A stretch of 64,000 nucleotides of DNA, taken from the NCBI RefSeq assembly GCF_000350225.1, contig NW_005179168.1, forward strand, positions 5,456-69,455, given 5' to 3'. Positions 53,312 to 63,528 of the stretch are shown piece after piece. Each line of letters starts with the position of its first letter. Position 1 is the stretch's first letter. A model generated the notes under the pieces. That model was not told the DNA's origin. It did no database searches and worked only from the letters and a program-made list of their open reading frames with translations. A program made the translations under genes and the position numbers. Origin of the DNA: Chondrus crispus (lineage: Eukaryota; Rhodophyta; Florideophyceae; Gigartinales; Gigartinaceae).

Positions 53312-55612
53312 CTAGTTTTCCTGCCGCTGCGGGATCCTTCTCACATCCGACGGCGCAGGCCCCGCGGTGGGCCCTCTGAAGGGTTGGTTCGACCTCGGCG
53401 TTGAAGCACTCGGCGTGCTCGCCGTCTGCGAATCGAACCAATTCTTGACCTTCAGGTAACTCGTCGATGGTATCCCTAACCTCTCCATCGGAGACAACGC
53501 CTCATAATTTTCCAAAACTCGGTGCATTTCCCGGAGGGAAAGAATGCACGTTGGCGCGGCGTGTCCCTTTTCATAGCAATGATAGCACACCAGACCGTGC
53601 GTCTTGACGGGATACAGCGTCCTGGTCCTCCACGGTCCGGCGGCCTTCCTTGGCGTTGCGGCCTTCCCATCCAGTCTGGCCTTCGAAACGTCGTACCCTT
53701 GTCTTCCATCGGAATGCGCGGCGCCAGCGTGTGGCCGCGCCCCTGAAACATCATCACGGGATCCGTGTGCTCTGAAAACGACTCCGTCGTGTATGCAGGC
53801 GTCGGTAAAGTTGACGACCCGCTGTCCCCGTAGTCCTCGTGTCCGTAGCCCTCCGATGGCTCAATGAACTCGCCTTCGGCTACTAACGCTCCTTCGTAGT
53901 GATCTTCGCTACTTCCATGCGCACCGCGCTCATCTGACGCGGACATGGACTCGGCTAAATGGACTGCGGCGTGACTTTTGCGACCGGGATAAGAAGCCCT
54001 CGGCTTCTTCCCCGCCCTGAACGTCGACGGTGAATCGTGACCTTCTTGGTCTTCTTGTCCTTAGCGCGGCTGGCCGAGCCATGCGCCTTCGCGTAATTCA
54101 CTAGTCTCAAAAACGAAACGTCCCGATTGTCTTGCCGGTATTGAGATACCATCGGCTTGATACTCGAATCGAGTCCTTCAATAAACATCGTCATCTGTTC
54201 TTCCATCGAATATACGTTTCCACATCGATTGCTTGCGTCCGTCAGACGGATATAAAATTCCATCTCGTCTTCAGACGGTCTTTGCTGAACTTCTGGCAAT
54301 GCGAGCACGGCTTGACGGATCGCCTCGTCGGTTGCGAAACTCCTCAACAACCACTGTACGGCCTCCGGCCAAACGGATATCTTTCCGTGATGGGCCCCGG
54401 CCGTCTGAGACACCGAAGTGTACTGTCTCAAGGCGATGCCGCTTAAAAATTCAGGCAACAGGCGGATCGCTTGCCCCTCGTTCATTTCTTGAGTATCGAA
54501 CTCTTGAACTAATTTTGCCGAAAAATCCAACACAAGGACCCCGTCCTCTCCTGTGAACGTGTTGTCCTTCTTCACCTTAGGCGGAATATCTCTTCTAATT
54601 TTTCGCACGGCGGTCCGCCGGGAACTTGACAAATATGTCTGCGGGTTCCGCAAGCGGTACGTTCGGTACGAAAGTAACTTCTTGAAGAGGTAGTTGGTCG
54701 GATTCAGCTCCTCCAACTCCTCCCATCGCGGCCCGCGCCGCGTTGCGACATCTTCGGGCTCCGCGTCCTTGTCTCTCCGCGAGGCGGACGAAGTGACTCC
54801 GCCTCGTCTGGAGGAAATTTTCTTGCTTGACGAAATTCCGTTTCCGTCTTCTGAACGGCGTTCGGAATCGCCCGAATGGTTCGACGAACCGCCGCTACCA
54901 TCTTCGGAGGGACCAAGCGACTCCGACTGTGAGTCGCGGTTCTCCGGATCGTCACTACAGTGACCCTTGCTTGCACGTCGCTTGTCCTTCTTCGAGGGCT
55001 TCGACTTAGAACTCCGCTGCCGAGCGGGCTTGTCCTTCTTCGACCGACGGTCGCCCTCTCTACCCGAAGGGAGCGGCTCGTCGTCCGATTCTTGCGGAGC
55101 TTGATCCGCGGCCTGCTCGAGGTCCTTGAGACGTTGCGCGGCGCGATCGAATCGGTCATCGATGCTTGTTCTAAATTTTCTAAGGACTCCAAGGCTTGAT
55201 TCGCGTCGCGCCTTGCGTCCTTGACCGAAATTTCCAACGAGGTTAAGACCTCCGGCTCCATACCGTCGGGGGCATCTCCTCGCTCCTTCTCGACGAGATC
55301 CACTCGAGCCTACAGCTCTCCCAAAACGGTGTGGAACTCGGATGCTTGCAACTCCAGTTGCTTCCGGACGAGGGCTAATTCAGCCTCGAGATTTTTCTTC
55401 GCTTCTTCGCGAATTTCGCTGCTCATCTTCTCCAACTTCTCGTCGAGGTCAGTCTTGTCGGCGGCTATCCCCGTAGGGGATTCTTGATCTCCGGGGTCCG
55501 TGGCCGTATTGGCCTGGCTCCGGGTGCGAGGACCCCTCGGGATCCTCGACGCTCGTGCCGATCCGGCTCTGCTCGCCCCGGGACCGACGTCCCCGGGTGC
55601 GCTTGTTGACAT
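53312..55612 (-). pseudogene. Gypsy-1 gag, multiply frameshifted
   Basis: It starts at 55612 with a Pro/Ser-rich head and a coiled coil (EKLEKMSSEIREEAKKNLEA). A TAG at 55312-55310 and a frame change near 55160 follow, then a Lys/Ser-rich linker. The capsid-like part is 54716-53955 (NPTNYLFKKLLSYRTYRL, FLSGIALRQYTSV, FYIRLTDASNRC, FIEGLDSSIKPMV). Two further frame changes lead to the knuckle CYHCYEKGHAAPTC (CX2CX4HX4C, 53590-53545). Gag is far more damaged than pol. Confidence 0.8.
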
Positions 55613-55669
55613 CGCTCGTACGAGCGGATCTACGCAGCAAAGAGGTTACAAATAGAAAGAAAATAAAAA

Positions 55670-55929
55670 AAGAGTCCGTTCCCAGACCACTTTTGTAGTG
55701 CCTTTCCAGACCTGGACTTTCGTAGGAAAAAGTCTTGATCAGGTCTCCTGTACACCAAAAATTCTAGGTCAGGTTTGCTGTAGCAAATTCTAGGTCGGGA
55801 GACCACTTTTGTAGTGCGTCTCCAGACCGGGACTGTTGTTGACACAATTGTAGGTCGGGAGACCACTTTTGTAGTGCGTCTCCAGACCGCGACTGTCGTT
55901 GACACAATTGTAGGTCGGGAGGCCACTTT
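55670..55929 (-). repeat. Tandemly repeated LTR-end/primer-binding-site junctions of Gypsy-1
   Basis: An exact 60-bp period starts at 55791, 55851 and 55911 (TAGGTCGGGAGACCACTTTT...), with a diverged fourth copy near 55677. Read on the minus strand, each unit carries GCACTACA (the LTR terminus), AAAAG, then TGGTCTCCCGACCTA (the candidate primer-binding site). The unit nearest the LTR is the functional junction and the others are copies of it. Confidence 0.85.
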
Positions 55930-56982
55930 TGTAGTGCAATGTGCCTGTCGGGCAGAGACCGCGGTCCGATGGTCCAGCAAAAACAACAACAGCAACAAAA
56001 AGAAGAACTGCCGATGGCACAGCGCTACGGAGTGTCCGACTCTCCCTTCTCCGTTTAAACGAGCTTGCGACTCGTAGTAGCTCGGATCCCTGATGGGGGG
56101 GGGGGCACAGAGAAATTGCCCGGCCCGGGATCGGTGTGGTAGAGACTTGCGAAGAGATCTGCTCGACGAGTGTGGAGTGGGGCGCGTACGTAGGTACCCC
56201 GGTTCCACTGGGTTGTAAGGCCAATGCTCGTTGAGCTTCTTCGACACCTTGTAACGCGACAAGGCCTTCGACGGGGGCGTCGCAACGCAGCCCGACGAGA
56301 TGAAATGAAAGTAGCAGCGCTACGTCAACCGTGCCGCCCGATGGCTCGAAACACCTACACCGGTTCGGTCGCAACGGACACCGATGGTACCAACACTGGC
56401 TCGTAATACGACGGAGCCCTTCGAGGGAGACGTCGTTGCAACGGTCTCCGTCGGAAAATGGGTCACAGTAGCAGCGCTACGTCAACTGTGTCGCCCGATG
56501 GCTCGAAACACCTACACCAGTTCGGTTGCAACCGAGGCCGATGGCACCAACACAAGATATGGGAAAAATAGGTAGAATTAGAGATAGAAAAGGATAGGGA
56601 AATAAAGGAAAGAGAAAAGGGAACCCCGAGCGATAGAGGATGCCGTAGGCTTAGGTAAAAGGGAGCGTCTTGGTAGAGACGGACTTCGACCAAGGCGACA
56701 TTCAACTCCGGCAACTCGGGTTGGTTTATTGACTTGTTCGGTCAAAGGGCTAAGTTATATAGAGCCCCGCCGGGGCGAGTACAGTAGCTCCCGGCTCTAG
56801 ATTCTAGATCTAATCTAGTGTCAGCAAAATTAATGCCAACTAATTAACTAAATAAAATAAAATAATTAAAAATTAAAACTGGGCAATTATTCACACGTGT
56901 GTCCCCCAAACCCGGACTACTTTTCGTATCCAAATGTTTTCCTTTCTTTTCACCCCCCTTTCCAGGTGCGTATTGCACTACA
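55930..56982 (-). repeat. Gypsy-1 5' LTR
   Basis: 1053 bp, TGTAGTGCAAT...ATTGCACTACA, about 98% identical to 26331-27381. Following it at 56983 is ATCGG, the TSD partner of 26326-26330. Confidence 0.93.
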
Positions 56983-57609
56983 ATCGGGAGACCACCCGTA
57001 AGGGACCGGTACGGGGCCGGGCGCGAAGCGCAGTAGGGAAAGTAAGGGAAAAAGGTGGAAGACAGAGCCCAGGAGGGGCGGAGCGGTAGGGACAGCTGTC
57101 GCGCGGAGAGCGTAGCGTAGCGGAACGACGCGCGCGGTAGAGACAGGAGGGAATCGGGACGCAGATGGCTCGCCGGGTACCGCTGTGGGATGGGGACCGA
57201 CGCGAGGCTACGACTCCGTTCCAGAAACCCGAGTTGTAGACCCAAAGATTCGTACCGTTTTACTTCGGGTCAGACGTCGGCTTTATACTAGTCGACGTCG
57301 GAGCTATAATTAATGAAACTAAAAATACTATATTGGACGACGGCGGCGATGGCCGGAGAAACTCCTCTTGGGGAGGTATGACAACCACTACACGTGGGGA
57401 ATGACACGATTGACGTGAGGGATCACACGGGTACACGTGGGTAGAACTGTCAGTACTTCGACAGGGCTCCATGGAGCTTACACCCGGACACGAGCGGGGG
57501 GGTTTGGATACACGGTTACACGTGGTATGTATCTCACTTATGATAGTGAGACATTCCGCGTGTGCTAAAGTACAGCACCGCGATTACGCGGGGCGGTCAG
57601 TGCTCTACA
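56983..57609. repeat. Z2 solo LTR, right part
   Basis: It matches 46721-47341 of Z1 and ends GTGCTCTACA; then TSD GGAAG (57610-57614). Left and right parts minus the 5-bp duplication total 703 bp, against 697 for Z1. Confidence 0.9.
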
Positions 57610-57614
57610 GGAAG

Positions 57615-57695
57615 CGAATTAACAAGTCAAGAGAACACTGTTGCCCAGCTCTATTTTGATCGCTTCCAGAGCAACGAGCTTCTCTTGTACCAAGC
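57615..57695. other. Flank of Z2: possible Copia-B remainder
   Basis: 81 bp between the Z2 TSD and the likely Copia-C LTR start. One frame reads ELTSQENTVAQLYFDRFQSN, but it is not in phase with Copia-B and not recognised as RT. Confidence 0.3.
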
Positions 57696-58158
57696 TGAAG
57701 GCCTGCCCCCTTTTCTGATTGCCAATGCCTATCCAGCAGTTGAGGATAAGTTTCAAGAAGACAGTGCGCGAAATGTTGATGCGTTGTTGCTCTGGTATCA
57801 ACTTCGCGGCAGATATTTTAAGGGGGAAAATGGCCTGAATTGCGGTGAATTGAAGATGCTAACAAGAGAAAGGAGGAGCCAAGCCGTCCAAGATAAATAC
57901 GTATCGTATAGCAGATACTGCTACGTGGGATATGGTCTGAGCAGCAAGTTAGGACTGCGGCTAAGCAGTGTAGTTTTGTGTCCCCCACTGATAGAGTCAC
58001 AAGTTCATCTATTTAAGCAGGTTTTAGGTGGGTTTTATCCTGCTCCCGTTGTCTATAAGAGTCGCATCGAATAAAGAACTCTGAGTGAACAGAGGTAACG
58101 ATTCGATCACAACTACTTCAACTCCCCACATACCGTGAGCTACCCCTTGTAACCTTCA
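57696..58158 (+). repeat. Probable Copia-C 5' LTR
   Basis: The 3' edge is firm, because the primer-binding site follows at 58159. The 5' edge is proposed at TGAAGG, the exact inverse of the terminal CCTTCA. TCTATAAGAG (about 58053) and AATAAAG (about 58070) fit a promoter and poly(A) signal. The second LTR is not in the window, so the left limit is tentative. Confidence 0.55.
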
Positions 58159-58172
58159 GGTTATGGGACCAG
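58159..58172 (+). other. Copia-C primer-binding site
   Basis: GGTTATGGGACCAG is complementary to the anticodon arm of eukaryotic initiator tRNA-Met (one mismatch to GGTTATGGGCCCAG of Drosophila copia), the half-molecule priming type. Confidence 0.8.
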
Positions 58173-58367
58173 AAGAATCGTCCAGGCGCTGAGAATCTAG
58201 TCGCTCTTCTAACAAGGAACTTCTATTGTGTACTACTCTGGTCCGCACTGTATTCTGCTGATGTTTTTGTTTTTCTCTATCTGCATTGTGACGCCTCAGA
58301 TTCTCGTTTCTACTGCCTTCCATTCTGGTCTGGTTAGCACCGCCTTGCGGTTCGAATATCTAGAACC

Positions 58368-59042
58368 ATGGAGGACAGTAAGAGAATACGCAAGTTCTAT
58401 AGAAAAGCAGGAGAGGATTTCTGGTTGTGGGCCACCAGAACTGAGGCGGCTCTTGAATCACAGAAATAGTGGTCTGTTGTAGCGACAGACGTATTGGGAG
58501 ATGGAACGATCACTCCAGAAGAGACTGTGGTTGAGTCTGTTGCTACCGCAAGGGCTGTAATCATCCAAGGATTGGGAGACAAGCCGCTTCGAATGTGCCT
58601 GGCAGATAAAGGAAATCCTTACAAAATGTGGAAACGACTCAATGAGCGCTACGCCGTTTCCAATTTTACCACAAAGGTGCAACTTCAGACAAAATTGTCA
58701 CGCATTTCGTACAGCAGTCAGTCAATGGGTGACTACATAGATGGTTTTGAGGAAATATTCAATCGTCTGGAAGGAATGAAGAGCCCGATAGCTGAGGATA
58801 TGCAAATAGCGATGTTACTGGCATCATTCGGGGACAAGGAGAATTCACCGTACGGACATGCAATCTACAGTCTTCAGTCCGGAATGGAGAGTCTGTCATG
58901 GGAATCGTCTACTGCACGAATTTTGCAGGATGCAGAGGAGAAGCAGTGGGCTTCTACCAACCCTAGATCTAATCTAAAGGATTCATCTCAAGGTGCAGTA
59001 GCTCTCACAGCAGCTCCGTGGCGTAGTGGAAACCGTAACTAG
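58368..59042 (+). pseudogene. Copia-C gag (UBN2-type) with in-frame TAG
   Basis: ATG 58368 opens EDSKRIRKFYRKAGEDFWLW; a TAG at 58467-58469 interrupts, then the same frame gives the gag core (GLGDKPLRMCLADKGNPYKM, WKRLNERYAVSNFTTKVQLQ, DYIDGFEEIFNRLEGM) to TAG 59040-59042. The spacing of W, Y and L residues is that of the Copia gag family. The frame continues past that stop into a zinc knuckle CFSCNKIGQLARRC (59079-59120), where Gln replaces the usual His. Confidence 0.85.
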
Positions 59043-59175
59043 ATGAAGAACCGAAAGCCGGAAAGACGCCGTTGCTTCTCTTGTAACAAGATTGGCCAAC
59101 TGGCGCGTAGATGTCCAGACAAGAACTTTGACACAATGAGGAAGTCAGAAGAAAAACAATTCAGCTTCGCCAATC

Positions 59176-60008
59176 TGTAGTATAGGCGCGGATGCCATAC
59201 TAAAATTAATTCGGAGTCCCCGAGTGGACTGATCCGTACAGTACCCACGGACCGCGGACCGGACCGCAGTGTGAACGGGCGCAGATGTATCATACCGGTA
59301 TATGACACCTGACCGGACATTGCTGGCCGGGAGAGGATCACCGACTGATCCAGATCCCCGATCCGGATGGGTATTGTACACCGTTCGGTACACGTGTGGG
59401 ACAACGACCGTTACTCCCGGGACTGTGCCGTTACGCGCCGTGCGTATGGCACAATGGCACCGAGCCGTCCTGACGTGGATACTGTAGCTAGGTACTGTAG
59501 TGTAGTTTAGGCTAGTTCTAATAAATACCGGGGAGCCTGACTTGCACGGAGAAAGGAAGGACAAGAACAAGGGTCCCGATACTCTGTGCACCGGACTTTA
59601 ACCCTTTGAGCTTTGCCTTGCCCTTGTTTTCCTTTTTCCCTGGTTACGTCCCTTTACTTTACTTTCCCTTTACCAATACAGTCACTCAGCCGGCGGGTGA
59701 CGCGGTACTGCGCACGGACGCGCCAGGCTCCGCACTCCGGATTCGCCCACACTGCCGTAGTGTGGGGGAGTAATCCGTCGAGGGCGTAGAGCTGCCTCCG
59801 TACGACGGCGTGTCGCTTGCCGGCAAGCCTCTACCACCACACCTTTACTGAGCTACGGTGCTCCTGTTAGCTGTACATCGTGTACACTAACGGTAACGGT
59901 AGTCCGCTCATCCTGCTACGAACACCCGGTGTGTAGTTCGTCCGGCTCCCGTGCGAGATCCCTTCCGCAGGTTGATCCCCGGGGTACGCGCCGTGCGTCT
60001 ATACCACA
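59176..60008. mobile_element. Solo LTR D in Copia-C, 833 bp
   Basis: Ends TGTAGTATAG and CTATACCACA are inverted with one mismatch; TSD CAATC (59171-59175, 60009-60013). Removing it joins the Copia-C knuckle and protease frames in phase. No internal genes. Confidence 0.92.
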
Positions 60009-60013
60009 CAATC

Positions 60014-61829
60014 ATGCGGTTATGATGATGGACGTACATGGCAAGGACATGAGGGATGAATTTATCGTTGACTCTGGAGCTTCGGATCACATGGTTTGCC
60101 GCAAGGAGTGGTTGATTCACAGAAAAATCATTGAGCCGCGTTCAATTGTGCTGGGTAACGGCAGCACTGTATTGCTACGGAACCAGGGACTCTGGTTTTA
60201 GATTCAAGGTTTCGCTATGGTAACGAATCCTTCGTGCACAAGCTGCACCTAAACGAGGTTCTGCTGGTGCCAGAGTTGAGCGCAATTTTAATTTCTTGTC
60301 GGACTCTTTGTAGAAAGAGATTCCGCTTCAACTTTTCTGAAGAGAAGTGCAACGGACTCAAAGATGGTTTGATCCAATTGCAACAAAACCTCAGAGGTGA
60401 GGTTTATGTGGCAGACTGCGTCCCGAAAGTACCTGCTGGAACTTTATGCATTGCTACACCGAAAGGACACACTGACACAGGAGCTGAGAAGCTTTGGCGT
60501 GACAGATTGGCTCACGCCAACATTCCCAGCATCGGAGAATTGGCAAACAAGGGAGTTGTTTATGGTCTCGATTTGTCAGATCATACTAAGGCCACACGTG
60601 ATGCGCATTGTGAAGACTGTGTGAAAGAAAAGCAGCACAGGTTTCACATGAGAGGAAGGCCTACTCCTTCGAAACGTGGTGGGGAAGTAATTCAAAGCGA
60701 TGTGTGTGGCCCCATGACTGTGAACTCACTCGGGGATTCCCGCTACTTTGTAACCTTTATTGACGAACATGCCGGATATGTGACTGTCGCTTGCATCTCT
60801 AAAAAAAGCGATGTACAGCTGGAGTTCAAATGGTACCATGTTTGGGTGGAGAGACGCCATGACTGCATGGCCAAGGTACTGCATTGCGACGGTGGTGGGG
60901 AATATCAGGCTCTAAGCAACTACCTCGAGTGTCAAGGAATCGAACATGTGATGCTTCCTCCATACTCTCCAGAGCAAAACGGTATGGCGGAAAGAACCAA
61001 TCCTACGCTAGTTTAGTGTGCTCGCTCCATGCTTCTTCATGCCAAATTACCGCTCCAATTCTGGGCTGAGGCAATTGCCTTTGCCGCAGACGTACGTAAT
61101 CGCTTCCTTTGCCCTCGAAATATGAACAAGACATCATTCCAAATGATGACTGGAAATCTTACTCGTGTGGATCACATTCAAGTGTTCGGAAGTGTGACGT
61201 GGACACATGTTCCGAAAGAGAAAGGCAAGAAGCTAGATTCTAAAAGTAAACTTGGCGTAGTGGTGGGATGCTTTGAGAATAGCATCTACAAAGTTTGGCT
61301 CCCGACGAGACGCATTGCTGTACTATCAAGACATGCCAAGGTTTTGGAAAACACGTTTCTCAGCACGACAGAACTACAAATCGATGAGGGGAGAGTTGGG
61401 TTGATCTTAAGACAGGATGACACACTTGGCAATGCAAATGTTCGGACCCATATCAACAACAATCCCTCAGAAAATGGCCTTGCGCGAGAATCCGAACAGC
61501 ATTCTCCGCCTTATCCTACAGAACAGGGCAATGCGAATATTCGGGAACAAAATCCCGATAGCGCGACAGGGGCAGAGGCTCTCACATACATTCCTCCAAG
61601 GCCTGAGTCAGATTTCAGCGAGGAAAACGTACCCACAGACGTAATTCTCCCAACCAATGAGGCTACTGACCCTGCAGATGAACTAGTTTCATCACGGTAC
61701 CCGAGCCGCAACAGGAATCAGCCAGACTACTACCGTCCAGGCAATGCCCATCTTGCGAATTCTAGGAACTGTCTCGATCCCGCATCCATTGAAGAAGCCA
61801 TGGAACTTCCGGACTCATCTCTTTGGAAG
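60014..61829 (+). pseudogene. Copia-C protease and integrase, RT missing
   Basis: Protease EFIVDSGASDHMVC at about 60058-60100, then a frame change near 60180-60200. The GAG-pre-integrase finger (RLAHANIPSIGELANKG ... CEDCVKEKQ) and core (VIQSDVCGPM, LHCDGGGEYQAL, SPEQNGMAERTN) follow. A TAG at 61014-61016 replaces the Glu of the usual 'TLVE-x-ARSMLLHA', after which the frame goes on through LQFWAEAIAFA and GCFENSIYKVW to YPSRNRNQPDYY. The element is cut before RT by the Gypsy-3 LTR at 61830. Confidence 0.88.
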
Positions 61830-63230
61830 TGTAGTATAACCGGCTCGACCCAGCGTATGAATGGGAGCCGGATACTGTAGTCCTAAAATCGTACGGGAAA
61901 CGGACGGAGTAAAGAGAACACCAGACGAACGTAAGTGGTGGTAGCGTAGGGGGGTGGTAGAGCGTTGTGGGGTAATACGTACGAGACCCCCGAGCAGGCA
62001 GATCGACACCTGCTCGACACGTGCTCCCCTGCCTGCGGTCGCAGGGGCGCGGAGCGGCGAATCCTAGCGCGTGCCTCGGCGGCTTCGAACGCACCACCCC
62101 TCGATGGGTTAGGTAAAAGGGACGACTCTAGCGTACGAAGAGAGTTGCGAGACTTGGCGAAAAGTCTAAAGGGAAAGGGTCAGGCCGGGGATCGTGGTCC
62201 AGCCTTGCGTGGCTGGACCCGTTCCCCGGGTCATCATTCCCAGTTTACTAAGAGCATCCCCACCGCGTCGATTCTAATGCCGGGTAGAAATACAACGTGT
62301 ACGCTGACCATTCGACGGTTGCCCGAATGGAATTTTGTGCCTATTCGTCAATCTATTCGTGTGGAATCTATTCGCGTCAACCCCAACGCATATGTTGCAA
62401 ATCTATCGCTATATGCCCGCACAGACAACGGAGAGATGTCACACATCGTCTGCGAAGAGGCGATCGTTCATCGAGACGCCCACCCCTCGCCGTGAATCCC
62501 GCGCGGCTGCATGTCTCTCTTCCGCAGCCTGTGCCCTCTTTCCGTCTTCGTCGCACGCCCTCCCTCGGGTATTGTCCAACTACGCGCTCTCACGAGTTAT
62601 CATCGCCAATGGACTGGAGAACAGTCCTCGGAAGCGTCCTTCAGTACAGTATATGGACGACAGCGATGGCGATGATGAAAGCATCGTCGCGAGCATGCAC
62701 AGGTCACGCGCCACCGGAATGCATGCTGCAGCGACGAAGCAGCGGAGGTTCTCGGGCGAGAAGGATGCACAAATGGCCAGAATTCGGCTGACACGCCTGG
62801 CACGTAGCATTCTATCGCGGAATCCATTCACCGGATAGAACGTTTTTAGAATCTATCGGCACTCGGATAGATCCCAAAATTGTTCTATTCGATTTCGGAA
62901 AGCGATAGAATTGCGCCGTGGGGTTGAAAATTGTGAGCGGAAATTCTATTGATCAAATAGATGTGCGCGGTGGGGTTGCTCTAAGTACTAGTCTAATCTA
63001 TCCTAAATTACTGTAAAGCTATCCTATTCGTTACTGTAAAACTAATCATAACGGTCCGCGCACGAGGCGCGGCCGTTATGAGAACCGCTAATCGTACGTG
63101 CAGCGGTGGATCGGGTTCGTAACTCGATCCGGATCATCCGTTGATCCGGTCCGGCGCCCGTGTGCGCACAGTAATCCAAAACGAAATTGGATCCCCACTG
63201 ACGGGTAATGCCAGCTGGCATTATACTACA
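61830..63230 (-). repeat. Gypsy-3 3' LTR (1401 bp including a MITE)
   Basis: Ends TGTAGTATAA and TTATACTACA are exact inverses. A plus-strand CGGCCCCCTCCTGAAG follows, the complement of a polypurine tract, as in Gypsy-2. The base pairs after it do not repeat the left flank GGAAG (61825-61829), so this is one end of an element that continues past 64000. Without the inserted MITE the LTR is about 668 bp, close to the 636 bp of Gypsy-2. Confidence 0.82.
62252..62981. mobile_element. PIF/Harbinger-like MITE, 730 bp
   Basis: Terminal inverted repeats GAGCATCCCCACCGCG and CGCGGTGGGGTTGCTC (one mismatch) are flanked by TAA on both sides (62249-62251, 62982-62984), the 3-bp TSD of PIF/Harbinger. Subterminal TCTATTCG/CGGATAGA motifs are repeated on both sides. 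An internal ORF (62335-62838) ends with RRFSGEKDAQMARIRLTRLA and may be a relic of an accessory protein; no transposase seen. Confidence 0.75.
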
Positions 63231-63528
63231 CGGCCCCCTCCTGAAGAGTGGCCCACCGCCGACACAGCCATTTATCGTTCGTCCTGGCTCGTGTCAGTGC
63301 ATTGATCCTCACCTTCGAACTTCTCGGACGAAGTCAAAAAGGGGCACCGTACGTCCGTCCCCTGGAGGTATCCTCCCATCGTCGTCGGACGACTTGGTAC
63401 GCACGAAGCGTTCTTCTGGAGTTGGTCATAGCGTTCGGGGACGCAACTCTTACCTTCTCCTCACGAGCGGTCGTCGTACGAAATCACCACTCGCGTTCTG
63501 CTCCCGGCTGACGAACGACAGCACCGGG
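63231..63528 (-). other. Gypsy-3 internal sequence, adjacent to its 3' LTR
   Basis: This starts with the polypurine tract. No antisense cargo ORF or pol sequence is recognisable in the 298 bp visible. Confidence 0.4.

Larger units (their letters stand above)
26331..56982 (-). mobile_element. Gypsy-1: large chromovirus, carrying nested Gypsy-2
   Basis: LTRs 55930-56982 (5' for this strand) and 26331-27381 (3') begin and end with an 11-bp inverted repeat, TGTAGTGCAAT/ATTGCACTACA, and differ at about 20 positions (about 2%). The TSD ATCGG (26326-26330, 56983-56987) lies within the Z2 LTR. Without nested Gypsy-2 the element is about 14.7 kb. On the minus strand: leader with repeated primer-binding sites, gag, PR-RT-RH, integrase, chromodomain, then a 5.6-kb segment carrying an antisense ORF, then the 3' LTR. 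Gag and integrase carry stops and shifts, so the element cannot be autonomous as read. Confidence 0.93.

Noticed and set aside
26225..57990. TACAGTGGAG at 26225 and CCCCCACTG at 57982 as ends of another pogo-type element around the nest
   Set aside because: Only six terminal bases match, and the right side is not followed by TA.
61965..62495. 176-codon plus-strand ORF in the Gypsy-3 LTR
   Set aside because: It crosses the boundary of the Harbinger-like MITE, so it cannot be an old gene.
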